64,000 bases of DNA, taken from the NCBI GenBank assembly GCA_036267135.1, contig DATAWQ010000029.1:1-64000 (forward strand). The letters run 5' to 3'. The position numbers and the translations under genes were made by a program. Below the pieces are notes generated by a model that was not told where the DNA came from, did no database searches, and was given only the letters and a program-made list of their open reading frames with translations. Source of the stretch: PALSA-505 sp036267135. GTDB lineage: Bacteria > Actinomycetota > Actinomycetes > Streptosporangiales > Streptosporangiaceae. Positions 9,114 to 17,991 of this stretch are shown in pieces. Numbering within the stretch: the stretch's first letter is position 1; every line of letters begins with the position of its first letter.

Positions 9114-9521
9114 GTGGGTACATCGGCGACCGCGCTCCCCATCGCCAATGCCCTGGCCGGGGATCCGGTGTATGTCGAACCAGGGTCATCACTGCTGACT
9201 GCGGGGCAGGTGACGCGTTTGCAAACAGAGATCGGCCAGCTGGACGCCGGCCGGATCCGGATCGCCGCGGTCACGCGCGCGACGGTGACCCGCGGTGGGG
9301 GCCAGCGGGCGCTGGCCAACGCGATCGCCGGCTGCCAGGCCGACGCGGCGGGCACCACCGTGCTCACCACCAACGACTCGACGTACCTGGTCACCAGCTA
9401 CGCCGACGACGGTTCGGCCGAGCGTGCCGTCGGCGCGGCGCTGAACACGCACGCGAGCCTGGCCGCCGGCCTGCTCGACGCGGTCAACCGCATCGCCACC
9501 GTGGACAAAGCCAGCCACTGA
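9114..9521 (+). CDS. Small actinobacterial protein resembling the Rv1476/DUF6676 group
   Basis: A 135-aa product from a GTG at 9114. The stretch DPVYVEPGSSLLTAGQVTRL followed by RIRIAAV and alternating strand and helix segments resembles the TPM-like fold of mycobacterial Rv1476-type proteins, which usually also have a membrane helix; none is seen here. The frame stays open upstream of 9114 but is proline-rich and has no better start. Function is unknown. It follows the GH26-like gene by about 120 bp and is convergent with the HAD gene. Confidence 0.5.
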   Translation: MGTSATALPIANALAGDPVYVEPGSSLLTAGQVTRLQTEIGQLDAGRIRIAAVTRATVTRGGGQRALANAIAGCQADAAGTTVLTTNDSTYLVTSYADDGSAERAVGAALNTHASLAAGLLDAVNRIATVDKASH

Positions 9522-9554
9522 GCCAGCGACTGACCGGGACGGCGGTCTCCCGGC

Positions 9555-10169
9555 CTATGCGGCGTCGAGCACAGCGGCTTCGACCAGGCGCTGACGGGCT
9601 TCGTCGACCCCCATGGCGCGGGTGGCCTGAAAACCCGCCGCCACGGCGCCCGCGACGTTCAGCGCGTTGTCGTCGAGGAACAGCACCCGCTGGGCTGGCA
9701 CCTCCAGCAGGTCTGCGACGTGCGCGAAGGCGGCGACGTCGGGCTTGAGCAGGCCCAGCTCGAAGGACAAGAACCGGTGGTCGAACAGGCTCGCCAGCGG
9801 CCAGGTAGCGACGTGGCCGTGCCAGTGCAGCGCGTTGGTGTTGCTGAAGCAGCCCGTGGCCACGCTCGCCCGGGTCTGGGCCACCAGCTCCGCCGCTCCG
9901 GGCAGCGGCCCGACCGGCCATTCCCGGAAGGCCGCGAGGAACGCGGACGCACTGAGGTCGAGCTGCCACTCAGCGACCACCCCGGCGGCGAACTCAGTCT
10001 CCGAACAACCGCCGCTCTCGAACCGGCGGACCCAGCGGCACGTCAGCCAGCGCCGCCACAGTTCCTCCTCGCTCGCCAGGCCGGTGAGCTCCAGCATGGC
10101 GCGCACGCCGGCTAGCTCGATGAGTACGCCGCCGAGATCGAACAGCACCAGATCAACGCGCTCAGCCAC
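9555..10169 (-). CDS. HAD-IA family hydrolase
   Basis: A 204-aa HAD-like phosphatase. Motif I is FDLGGVL (nucleophile Asp 11); the usual acid/base Asp two residues later is Gly, as in many YihX-type members. Motif II is GCFSNTNALHW, motif III is the Lys of LGLLKPD, and motif IV is VLFLDDNALN with paired Asp residues. A helical cap lies between motifs I and II. It likely dephosphorylates a small cytosolic metabolite. It runs in the same direction as the NUDIX gene, 68 bp downstream of it. Confidence 0.87.
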   Translation of the reverse strand: MAERVDLVLFDLGGVLIELAGVRAMLELTGLASEEELWRRWLTCRWVRRFESGGCSETEFAAGVVAEWQLDLSASAFLAAFREWPVGPLPGAAELVAQTRASVATGCFSNTNALHWHGHVATWPLASLFDHRFLSFELGLLKPDVAAFAHVADLLEVPAQRVLFLDDNALNVAGAVAAGFQATRAMGVDEARQRLVEAAVLDAA

Positions 10170-10237
10170 GCTTCGAACCTACCCGGCGGCTCGCGGATCC
10201 TCCGACGCGGACCCCAGGCCCGGCACGAGTCCGGCCG

Positions 10238-10690
10238 TTAGAACAGGGCGTCAGCGGTAAGGGCTCTGGTGCGGTCGCTAAATCCGGCCGTCACATCTCG
10301 GATGAGCTCGTCTTTAACCTCAGCGGGATAAAGCACAACGCCAGGAAGAGCTGAGAGCCCCAGCCACATGGGTTTATGAAGGTCGCCCCGGAGAGTTTCC
10401 CGGTATTCGTTCGTGTCGTTTCGCAAGCGTGGTTCCCCGGCCAGATACTTACAGAGAAAATAGTGGTGGGTGTCGCCGTTGTCGTAGTAAAGCTCGTAGA
10501 GCAGCCTCTCCACCGTGATGGCGATCGATGCCTCTTCGTCGATCTCCCTGACCACGGCTTGCTGAGCCGTCTCACCTGCGTCTATCCCACCACCGGGGAA
10601 CACGTAGTAGCTCCGGCCGCTCGTCATCCGGTACATGACAAGCAATTGGTCATCGTGGACCAGTATTGCGGCGGCTCTATCTCTCGCCAT
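10238..10690 (-). CDS. NUDIX hydrolase
   Basis: A 150-aa NUDIX protein. The box spans residues about 33-56: GGGIDAGE, TAQQAVV, REIDEEASI. The metal-binding REIDEE core is complete, but the glycine that usually follows the EE-x pair is Ser. The start MARDRAAAILVHDDQLLVMYR is typical of actinobacterial nucleoside diphosphate-linked pyrophosphatases acting on small substrates. Its codon use is less GC-biased at third positions than its neighbours (for example the stretch around 10320-10460), which hints at a different history. It abuts the GNAT remnant, 4 bp away. Confidence 0.88.
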   Translation of the reverse strand: MARDRAAAILVHDDQLLVMYRMTSGRSYYVFPGGGIDAGETAQQAVVREIDEEASIAITVERLLYELYYDNGDTHHYFLCKYLAGEPRLRNDTNEYRETLRGDLHKPMWLGLSALPGVVLYPAEVKDELIRDVTAGFSDRTRALTADALF

Positions 10691-10694
10691 TGCT

Positions 10695-10988
10695 TTACAG
10701 CCGTTTCTCCATGAAGATGCGCCGGTAGCCGTTCTCGGCCCGGCGCTCGACCTCGGTGTAGCCGAGCCGAGCGTAGATGGCCTGGTTGATGGGGGAGCCG
10801 GTGACCCAGGTGGTGCCGTCGGTGACCGATGGCCCGTAGTCGCGCAGCATGGGCGCGGGCGGCTTGTCCATCCGGGTCAGGTACCTGGTGTAAGCGGCGT
10901 CGATGACGGCTTTGAGCGCGGGCAGGTCGGTGGCGGTCGCCCGGCGGAGGCCGTCCGGCCCGGGCGTGATCTCAGGTGGCGAAGGCAC
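10695..10988 (-). pseudogene. GNAT N-acetyltransferase with its acetyl-CoA binding core deleted
   Basis: The 97-aa frame is open but joins two non-adjacent parts of a GNAT. The first 65 residues (RRATATDLPALKAVIDAAYT, RMDKPPAPMLRDYG, TTWVTG) are the N-terminal half. At SPINQAIYARLGYTEVERR it jumps straight to the last strand-helix (NxxxYxRLGY and RRIFMEK). The middle, about 60 residues including motif A with the R/Q-x-x-G-x-G/A pyrophosphate loop, is missing. The deletion is in frame, so the peptide may be made but cannot bind acetyl-CoA in the usual way. Confidence 0.72.
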
Positions 10989-10997
10989 CCATTGACT

Positions 10998-11816
10998 CTA
11001 GGTGCCCAGGACCGTGCCTTCGGGGGAGTCGGGAAGATCCAGAATCTCCTGGGCCGCCTGGCGGCGGTTGGCGCCCGCCTCGATGTCAGGGTCGGTCTTG
11101 ATCACGTATTTGAGCGCCGCGCGGTCCGACCTGGACAGCCGGCGCCAGCAGAGCTTGGCCAGCTTGAGCCCCTGGAACTGCTCGTTGCTGGACCGGGGAT
11201 CGGCCACGGCCGCGAGCACGGTCGGGCCGTCGGCCAGCGACAGGTCGCCCTGCATCAGGCCGAGCGCCAGCACCCGCATGGTCGGGGCCGCTTTCGTGAA
11301 CAGCGTCCTGACCTCCGTGGCGTCGAACTTCTCGCTGGACGCCACGGCCGCCGCCCGTTCCACCAGGAGGTCCTGAAGGTGGATCTTCGCGTCGTAGTAC
11401 CGGTGGTCCTCGAGTTCGGAGTGCACGAAGGCGTAGGACTCCGCGAACTTCGCGAGATCGGTGCGGTCCAGGATCCGCGCCGCCTTGGGGGCGCCCAGGT
11501 CGGCCACGCTCTGAGCGAGCTGCACCTCGAAGCCCGACGGGCTGACGGAGAACCGCTGAACCCGGGCGATGACGAACGGGCTGACCAGCAGCACGGCCCC
11601 GGCCACCACCACCGTCACCAGGCCGGCCCCGCTGGAGATGCCGATGACGCGGACCACGCTGGCGGCCAGCAGAGCCAGGCCCGCCACCCCCAGCAGCCAC
11701 GTCGGCCTGCGGGTGACCGCATGCCACGCCACCGTGACGCGCTGCCGCCAGCCGGGCCGTTTGGCCTCGGGAACCAGAACCACACCGACGGGCAACTGCC
11801 CCTGACTCTCGGGCAT
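10998..11816 (-). CDS. Hypothetical two-helix membrane protein with cytosolic domain
   Basis: A 272-aa product that I do not recognise. Residues 40-58 and 64-83 are hydrophobic and likely form a membrane hairpin. The remaining 190 residues are soluble and alpha-helical (YAFVHSELEDHRYYDAK, LAKLCWRRLSRSDRAALKYV). No catalytic motif stands out. It starts at 11816, close to the divergent dehydrogenase remnant, and ends 10 bp before the GNAT remnant. It could be a scaffold or sensor, but nothing supports a specific role. Confidence 0.6.
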   Translation of the reverse strand: MPESQGQLPVGVVLVPEAKRPGWRQRVTVAWHAVTRRPTWLLGVAGLALLAASVVRVIGISSGAGLVTVVVAGAVLLVSPFVIARVQRFSVSPSGFEVQLAQSVADLGAPKAARILDRTDLAKFAESYAFVHSELEDHRYYDAKIHLQDLLVERAAAVASSEKFDATEVRTLFTKAAPTMRVLALGLMQGDLSLADGPTVLAAVADPRSSNEQFQGLKLAKLCWRRLSRSDRAALKYVIKTDPDIEAGANRRQAAQEILDLPDSPEGTVLGT

Positions 11817-12016
11817 CCGCTACCTCCGTCTGTGTGCACCAGATCTACCCGGCAACGTACGCGGGCCAGCGCGCGCTGTCAGGCCGTTGCCGGTACCTGT
11901 GGGCGTCCAGGCGTCCCCGCCGATTAGGTCAAAGAACGGCTGCGCACCGCGATCCTGCAGACTACGAAGACAACAGCGACGCCAGTGCGGTCAAACCGTC
12001 CCGACGAGGAGCCGGC

Positions 12017-12190
12017 ATGAACACGAACGACCTGGGCCCACCGGCCGTTGAGCGGGTGTGTGTGGTGGGGGCCGGGGCCATGGGGGCACAGATCGCCATG
12101 GCCTGCGCGCTGGCCGGTCACCTCGGCCGCAGGACCGGACAGGGCTGGTACCAATACGACACTGACGGCACCAAGGTAGGGGAGGCCTGA
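12017..12190 (+). pseudogene. 3-hydroxyacyl-CoA dehydrogenase reduced to its two ends
   Basis: From the ATG at 12017 (GAGGAG upstream) 57 codons are open. The first part, ERVCVVGAGAMGAQIAMACA, is the NAD-binding start of a 3-hydroxybutyryl-CoA dehydrogenase, with GxGxMG. After LAGH it jumps to LGRRTGQGWYQYD, which in intact proteins of about 285 aa is the extreme C-terminal LGRKTG-x-G-F/W-Y motif. More than 200 residues are missing, in frame. Its TGA overlaps the ATG of the acyl-CoA dehydrogenase gene (TGATG), so the remnant may survive only as a translational leader for that gene. Pairing with an acyl-CoA dehydrogenase is the expected beta-oxidation context. Confidence 0.75.
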
Positions 12191-13368
12191 TGGATCTTCA
12201 GCTCACCGGCGAACAGCGCGAGTTCAGGAAGATCGCCAGGGATTTCCTGGAGGCGGAGGTCGTGCCGCACCGGCAGCGGTGGGACCGGGAGGAGGCCGTC
12301 GATCCGGCCATCGTGCCGAAGATCGGCGAGATCGGCTTCTTCGGGCTCACCGTCCCCGAGGAGTACGGCGGGCTCGGCGGGGACTGGATCACCTACTGCA
12401 TCGGCCTGGAGGAACTGGGCCGCGCCGACTCCGCCATCCGCGGCATCGTGTCGGTGTCGACCGGACTGGTCGGCAAGGTGATCCTGGCCCACGGCAGCGA
12501 AGAGCAGAAACGGGCGTGGCTGCCCGGCATCGCCAGCGGGACCAAGCTGGGCTGCTTCGCGCTCACCGAGCCCGACCACGGCTCGGACGCCGCCCACCTG
12601 AAGACCCGCGCCCGGCTAGAGCAGGGGGCTGGAGCGACGGATGGGGAGTGGGTGATCAACGGGGCCAAGATTTTCATCACCAACGCGACCCTCGCCGACG
12701 TGGCGCTGGTGTTCGCCCGCACCGGCACCGGCGAGGGGCAGGATGGCGCCCGCGGCATCTCGGCCTTCCTGGTGCCAACCGGTGCCCCCGGCTTCGAGCG
12801 CCGCCTGATCCACGGCAAGCTCGGCCTGCGCGGGCAGGCCACCGCGGAACTGTCGTTCAGCGACGTGCGCGTCCCGGCCGATGCCCTGGTCGGCGACCAG
12901 GGCAAGGGGTTCCGCTACGCGATGGAATCCCTGGACAAGGGCCGCATCTCGGTGGCCGCCGGCTGCGTCGGCATCATCCAGGCCTGCCTGGAGGCCGCGG
13001 TCGGATACGCCACCTCCCGCCAGCAGTTCGGCAAGCCGATCGCGTCGCACCAGCTCGTGCAGGAGATGATCGCCGAGATCTCGGTCGACGCCGACGCGGC
13101 CAGGCTGCTGACCTGGCGCGCCGCCGACCTGATCCAGCGGGGCGAGCCGTTCGGCGCGGCGGCGTCGAAGGCCAAGCTGTTCGCCTCCGAGGCCGCGGTC
13201 AAGGCGGCGAACCTGGCCATCCAGGTCTTCGGCGGCTACGGGTACGTGGACGACTACCCGGTCCAGAAGCTCATGCGCGACGCCCGCGTCATGACGCTCT
13301 ACGAAGGCACCTCCCAGATCCAGAAGCTGCTCATCGGCCGCGCCGAGACCGGCATCTCCGCCTTCTGA
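12190..13368 (+). CDS. Acyl-CoA dehydrogenase
   Basis: A 392-aa FAD flavoenzyme with the full three-domain layout. The middle domain has CFALTEPDHGSDAAHLKT, and the C-terminal domain has VFGGYGYVDDYPVQKLMRD and LYEGTSQIQKLLIGR, where Glu 372 is the likely catalytic base. It would oxidise the alpha-beta bond of an acyl-CoA in the cytosol and pass electrons to ETF. It is translationally coupled to the decayed hydroxyacyl-CoA dehydrogenase gene. Exact chain specificity is not readable. Confidence 0.93.
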   Translation: MDLQLTGEQREFRKIARDFLEAEVVPHRQRWDREEAVDPAIVPKIGEIGFFGLTVPEEYGGLGGDWITYCIGLEELGRADSAIRGIVSVSTGLVGKVILAHGSEEQKRAWLPGIASGTKLGCFALTEPDHGSDAAHLKTRARLEQGAGATDGEWVINGAKIFITNATLADVALVFARTGTGEGQDGARGISAFLVPTGAPGFERRLIHGKLGLRGQATAELSFSDVRVPADALVGDQGKGFRYAMESLDKGRISVAAGCVGIIQACLEAAVGYATSRQQFGKPIASHQLVQEMIAEISVDADAARLLTWRAADLIQRGEPFGAAASKAKLFASEAAVKAANLAIQVFGGYGYVDDYPVQKLMRDARVMTLYEGTSQIQKLLIGRAETGISAF

Positions 13369-13396
13369 CCCGCCGCCTCCAACGCCCCGCCATCAG

Positions 13397-13506
13397 GTCA
13401 CCTGGCGTTAGCTTTACATCCCTTTTAACAGATCTAGGCGATTACCGGCCGCGAAGTTACTGTGTGGTGCACCGCCGACATGGGTCGCGGCTAGGAGGGG
13501 ACACCT
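13397..13506 (+). promoter_or_regulatory. Upstream region of SGNH/Ig-like gene, copy 1 (duplicated at 17882-17991)
   Basis: Several blocks recur upstream of both giant genes: GTCACCTGGCGTTAGCTT (13397-13414 and 17882-17899), TCTAGGCGA, CGAAGTTACTGTGTGGT (13452-13468 and 17936-17952), and a final GAGGAGGGG-like ribosome binding site. A -35-like TTTACA at 13413-13418 corresponds to TTGACG at 17898-17903, and a TAGGCG lies 15-16 bp further on in both. That the blocks are shared is seen directly; the promoter assignment is inference. Confidence 0.55.
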
Positions 13507-16500
13507 ATGCGAGGCAAGTGGGGCCGGTTAGCGATTGTCCCGGTGGCGGGCGCGCTGTTCGCGAGCGTGCTGGCGCCATCAGGAATGGCCGCCGCGGCCA
13601 CCGTTCACCGGATGCGTCACTCCACCGAGTCCGCGAAGCACGCGGGCCAGCGGGCGCAGGCCCGGCCCGACGAGTCCTCGCCGCCGGACGGGTCCGACCT
13701 CGGCGACCCGCTGCCGCTGGGCGACCTGGCGGACGGCACGTACGTGACCAAGCAATTCGACCAGGACGGCATCGTCTTCTCCGGCCAGTCGCCGTTCATC
13801 ACCGACGACGGGGCCAGCGACGTCAATCCGACCCTCTCCGGCTCGCCGCTGTTCCATGGCACGGTCGTCGGCACATTCGTCAAACACGGCACCAACCAGC
13901 CCGCCACCGTGAACGACTTCTCCGTCGAAGTGGGCTACATCGATGACCCCGGCTCGACCCAGATGACGGTGTACAACAGCAAGGGCAAGCAGATCGGTGT
14001 CCTGGTTGCCACCCGGGAGGGCTTCAACCAGCTCTACAGCACGTTCCCGGACGTCGCCTCGTTCAGCGTGTCGTCGGTGACGGGCGAGACGGCCGGGTGG
14101 GAGCTGAACACCATCCAGATCGGCCCGGTGAACACGAGCTACATCGCCATGGGCGACTCGTACTCCTCGGGCGAGGGCACCTACGACTTCCCCTGGTCGC
14201 AGGCGCAGGGCACGCAGTGCGACACCGGCCCGCTGGCCTGGCCGGTGCAACTGGCCGACGACCAGAACAACAGTGGCACCAGCGCCACCCTCAACATTGA
14301 CCAGGACACGCTGGTGGCCTGCCAGGGCGAGCGCACCTTCCAGCTCGGCCAGGCGGTGAACGGCGAATCCGCTTCCGAACTCGACCAGGTCACCGACTGG
14401 GTCAAGGATCACGGGCCACCAGATCTGCTCACGATCACAATCGGCGGCAACGACCTCGGGTTCGCCGACATACTCAAGTCCTGCTTCCTGGGGGGCACCG
14501 AAATCTGCATCAAGCAGGTCGACTCGCTCGACGCCAAGCTGACCACCGGAGCCGCCAGCCTGATCGCCACCTTGGCCGGCAGCTACGACCAGGTCGTGGC
14601 GGCTGCCAAGGGCTCAAGTGACGACGATGACGGCGACGGACCCCAGGTGGCCGTGGTGGGCTACCCGAACCTGTTCCCGCAACCAGGCGGGCTCGGCACC
14701 GCGCTCAGCGTCACCCGCCACTGCCCGTGGCTGCGGGTGACCGTGCTCCCGGTGGTGTCCCCGTTCGTCAACATCCTGCTCAGAAAGATCTCTGACGCGC
14801 AGGCCGCCCTCAACGACGACATCGCCGCGGCCGCCGGCGAAGCGGGCGTGCAGTTCGCGCCGATCCCGTACAGCCTGTCCGGGCACGAGCTGTGCACCGC
14901 CACGCCGTACCTGAACCCGCTGTCGCTGGTCAAGGGCCTTGAGGGCGACCGCAACATCGGCCACCCGAACGTGGCCGGTTCGGCCGCCATCGCGAACGCC
15001 GTGGGCGGGGGCCTCGGCCTGACCGGCGGCAGTCCCAACCGCCCGGCCGCGCCGCACGCGCACCTGCGGCCTACGCCGGCCGGGCACCGCGCCTCCGGGC
15101 CCATCCGTCCGGGTATCCGGCCGCATGACACCGGGCCGCTGAGCTTCTCCGGCGGCTCGCTGCAGGACGGGACCGCGGGGTCGGACTACATCGACTACCT
15201 GGTGGCCACCGGCGGCAACGGCACCGACACCTGGTCGGTCACCAACGGCAGCCTGCCGCCGGGCCTCACCCTGGACGCGAACGCGGGCACGATTACCGGC
15301 ACGCCGACGACGCCGGGCGACTACACGTTCACCGCGCAGGTCACCGATTCTTCGGACCCGCCGCAGACGGCCGGCGCCCAGGTCACCATCGACGTGGCCG
15401 CCGCCACCGCGCTGAGCGTGGCCCCGGGATCGCCGCCGGGCGCCACCGCGGGCCGGCCCTACAGCTTCGGCCTGCAAGCGGCCGGCGGTCTGGGCCAGGT
15501 GTCCTGGAGGATCTTCGCTGGCGCGCTGCCCACCGGCGTCCACCTGAACGCCACGACCGGGCAGCTTTACGGCACCCCGGCCACCAGCGCCGTGGGCACC
15601 GCCAGCTTCACCGTGCGGGCCGCCGACAGCTCGTCGCCCGCCCAGGTGGCCACCGCTAGCGAGTCGATCATTGTGCACCCCACGTCGGACCCGCTGACCG
15701 TCACCCCCACGACCCTGCCCGAGCTCACCGCCGGGCAGGACTACGGTGCCCAGCTGACCTCCACCGGCGGCAAGGGCCCGGTCATGTGGTCGGTCACCGC
15801 CGGATCGCTGCCGCCGGGCCTGTCGCTCGACTCGGCCAGGGGGCTGCTGAGCGGCACGCCCACCACGGCCGGCACGTACACCTTCACCGTGCGGGCCACC
15901 GACGCCACCGCGCCGGTGTCGCAGACCGTGAGCGTGCAGAAGTCGATCACGATCGACGCGCCGCCGCCGCTGGGCATCGCTACCACCGGTGCCTTCGACG
16001 GCACCGAGGGCAGCTACTACTCCTCCACCTTCCAGGCCACCGGCGGGGTCGGCTCCTATAAGTGGTACATCAGCTCCGGCGCCCTGCCCGCCGGGCTCAG
16101 CCTGAACGGTTCCACCGGGCAGGTCACCGGCACCCCTCGCGGCACCGGGAACTCGACCTTCGACGTGACGGTCTCCGACGCCGGCGGCGACTACGCCACC
16201 CAGTCCTACTCGGTGGACATCGCCCAGGTTCCGCTGACCGTCTCGTCCACGCTGGCCCCGGCCACGGTCGGCACGTACTACACCGGGAATGTGAACCCAT
16301 CGGGCGGAAGTGCCCCGTACGGCTGGAGCCTGGTTTCGGGCACGCTGCCGGACGGGCTCACCTTCGACCAGTCCACCGGCGCGATCGTCGGCACCCCGAC
16401 CCAGAGCGGCTCGTTCCCGCTGCAGGTCAGCGTCGAGGACAGCACGTCTCCCGCGCAGCAGGCGACGGCCAATCTCACGCTGACTGTGGCGGCCGAGCCG

Positions 16501-17901
16501 ACGCTGACCGTGTCCAGCCGGACGCCGGTGCGCGGCGCGGTGGGCGATTTCTACACCACCGGTATGGGCTACTCCGGTGGATTGGGCCCGTACACCTGGT
16601 CCGTCACGTCCGGGTCGCTCCCGCCAGGGCTGACCCTGGATCCGGTCAGCGGCATGGTGACCGGGACACCCGCCACGTCCGGGTCCTATCCGGTGACCGT
16701 GCAGGCGACCGATTCGGGTACCCCCACCCCTGAGGTGGCCGCAGCCTCGCTCACCTTCACCATTGCGCAGCCGATCGCGCTGACGATAGACAAACCGTCC
16801 CTGCCGGTGGCCACCCAGGGTGTGTCCTACAGTGCCTCGTTCCAGGCCAGCGGGGGAGTGCCGCACGTCGAGTGGAGGGTGATTGCGGGCAGCCTGCCCG
16901 CCGGGCTGTCCCTGAATTCGTACTACGGTGCCATCTCCGGGACACCTACCGGCCACGGCACCAGCCACTTCACCATTGAGGCCGTCGACTCGGCCGCCAC
17001 CCCGGCGGCGGCCACGCGAGCCATCACGATGACGGTGAACCAGGGCGCGCCGCTGTCGGTCAACACCACCAGCCTGTTCGACGGCACCCAGGGAGCCTTC
17101 TACGGACAGGAGCTGGCCGCGTCCGGCGGCAGCGGCCCGTACGCGTGGTCCCTGGAGGCCGGCCACGGTACTCTGCCAGCCGGCCTGACCCTCCAGCCGT
17201 CCGGGTACCTCGAAGGGACGCCGACGCACTTCGGCACCACCACCTTCACTCTGGAAGTTACGGATTCGTCCACCCCGACGGCGGCGGTAGCCAAGCAAAC
17301 GGTGTCGCTCGACCTTGCGGCGATCCCGCCGGAGCCGCCCGTGTTCACCGCGGACAACCCGAACTCGCCGACCACGCTCGGCAGCCACTACAACTCCCAG
17401 TTCCAGGCTTCAGGCAACCCCCGCCCGACGTTCAAGCTCACCTCCGGCAGCCTGCCGGGCGGCCTGAAGCTCAATGAGCAGGGCGTGGTCTCCGGCACGA
17501 CGACGCACGCCGGGACCTTCACCTTCGAGGTCACCGCCTCGAACGGCCGGACCCCGGCCGCGGTGACGCCGGAGCTGCATATCCAGGTGCTTCCGCCGCC
17601 AGTGATCAGCGCGTTCACGCCGACGTCGGGCCCGCCGGGCACCAAGGTGGTGATCACCGGCAAGAACCTGGAGAACGCGTACTTCCTCTACTTCGACGGC
17701 GATTACGCCACCATCGGTTCCGACACGTATTCCAAGATCGTCACCTCGGTGCCCGAAGACGCCGGGACCGGCCCGATCTCCGTGTACACGCTGGGCGGGG
17801 CGGTGACGTCCAGCACCGACTTCACGGTCAGCCCCCCGCCAGCGCCAAAGATCGCGTCGTTCACCCCGACCGGGTGGCCCCGTCACCTGGCGTTAGCTTG
17901 A
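13507..17901 (+). CDS. Giant secreted GDSL/SGNH hydrolase with nine Ig-like repeats and one IPT/TIG domain (copy 1)
   Basis: The 1,464-aa protein starts with a signal peptide (residues 1-31). A beta-rich domain (about 75-205) precedes the SGNH hydrolase: GDSYSSG 216-222 (nucleophile Ser), GGND 313-316, and HPN 486-488 as the catalytic His block. From about 545 to 1360 there are nine putative Ig-like (He_PIG-type) repeats of about 90 aa, each with a GGxGxxxWS...SGxLPxGLxL...GxxxGTP...Y/F-x-F-T-V core. One IPT/TIG domain (ISAFTPTSGPPGTKVVITG) follows. It is likely an extracellular esterase or lipase held out on a repeat stalk. The end is abnormal: a second TIG domain is cut after KIASFTPTG, and the last codons (WPRHLALA) and the stop come from the promoter repeat of copy 2. 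Confidence 0.88.
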   Translation: MRGKWGRLAIVPVAGALFASVLAPSGMAAAATVHRMRHSTESAKHAGQRAQARPDESSPPDGSDLGDPLPLGDLADGTYVTKQFDQDGIVFSGQSPFITDDGASDVNPTLSGSPLFHGTVVGTFVKHGTNQPATVNDFSVEVGYIDDPGSTQMTVYNSKGKQIGVLVATREGFNQLYSTFPDVASFSVSSVTGETAGWELNTIQIGPVNTSYIAMGDSYSSGEGTYDFPWSQAQGTQCDTGPLAWPVQLADDQNNSGTSATLNIDQDTLVACQGERTFQLGQAVNGESASELDQVTDWVKDHGPPDLLTITIGGNDLGFADILKSCFLGGTEICIKQVDSLDAKLTTGAASLIATLAGSYDQVVAAAKGSSDDDDGDGPQVAVVGYPNLFPQPGGLGTALSVTRHCPWLRVTVLPVVSPFVNILLRKISDAQAALNDDIAAAAGEAGVQFAPIPYSLSGHELCTATPYLNPLSLVKGLEGDRNIGHPNVAGSAAIANAVGGGLGLTGGSPNRPAAPHAHLRPTPAGHRASGPIRPGIRPHDTGPLSFSGGSLQDGTAGSDYIDYLVATGGNGTDTWSVTNGSLPPGLTLDANAGTITGTPTTPGDYTFTAQVTDSSDPPQTAGAQVTIDVAAATALSVAPGSPPGATAGRPYSFGLQAAGGLGQVSWRIFAGALPTGVHLNATTGQLYGTPATSAVGTASFTVRAADSSSPAQVATASESIIVHPTSDPLTVTPTTLPELTAGQDYGAQLTSTGGKGPVMWSVTAGSLPPGLSLDSARGLLSGTPTTAGTYTFTVRATDATAPVSQTVSVQKSITIDAPPPLGIATTGAFDGTEGSYYSSTFQATGGVGSYKWYISSGALPAGLSLNGSTGQVTGTPRGTGNSTFDVTVSDAGGDYATQSYSVDIAQVPLTVSSTLAPATVGTYYTGNVNPSGGSAPYGWSLVSGTLPDGLTFDQSTGAIVGTPTQSGSFPLQVSVEDSTSPAQQATANLTLTVAAEPTLTVSSRTPVRGAVGDFYTTGMGYSGGLGPYTWSVTSGSLPPGLTLDPVSGMVTGTPATSGSYPVTVQATDSGTPTPEVAAASLTFTIAQPIALTIDKPSLPVATQGVSYSASFQASGGVPHVEWRVIAGSLPAGLSLNSYYGAISGTPTGHGTSHFTIEAVDSAATPAAATRAITMTVNQGAPLSVNTTSLFDGTQGAFYGQELAASGGSGPYAWSLEAGHGTLPAGLTLQPSGYLEGTPTHFGTTTFTLEVTDSSTPTAAVAKQTVSLDLAAIPPEPPVFTADNPNSPTTLGSHYNSQFQASGNPRPTFKLTSGSLPGGLKLNEQGVVSGTTTHAGTFTFEVTASNGRTPAAVTPELHIQVLPPPVISAFTPTSGPPGTKVVITGKNLENAYFLYFDGDYATIGSDTYSKIVTSVPEDAGTGPISVYTLGGAVTSSTDFTVSPPPAPKIASFTPTGWPRHLALA

Positions 17902-17991
17902 CGTCCTGTTATGCGGTCTAGGCGAAAGGAGATCCCGAAGTTACTGTGTGGTCAACCGCCGACGTGGGGTCGCGGTGAGGAGGGGTCGACC

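Noticed and set aside
14614..17388. 924-aa open frame on the minus strand antisense to SGNH copy 1
   Set aside because: It arises from GC-rich codons of the Ig-like repeats read backwards; the composition is Arg/Gly/Ala-rich without folds, and the sense frame has clear domains.
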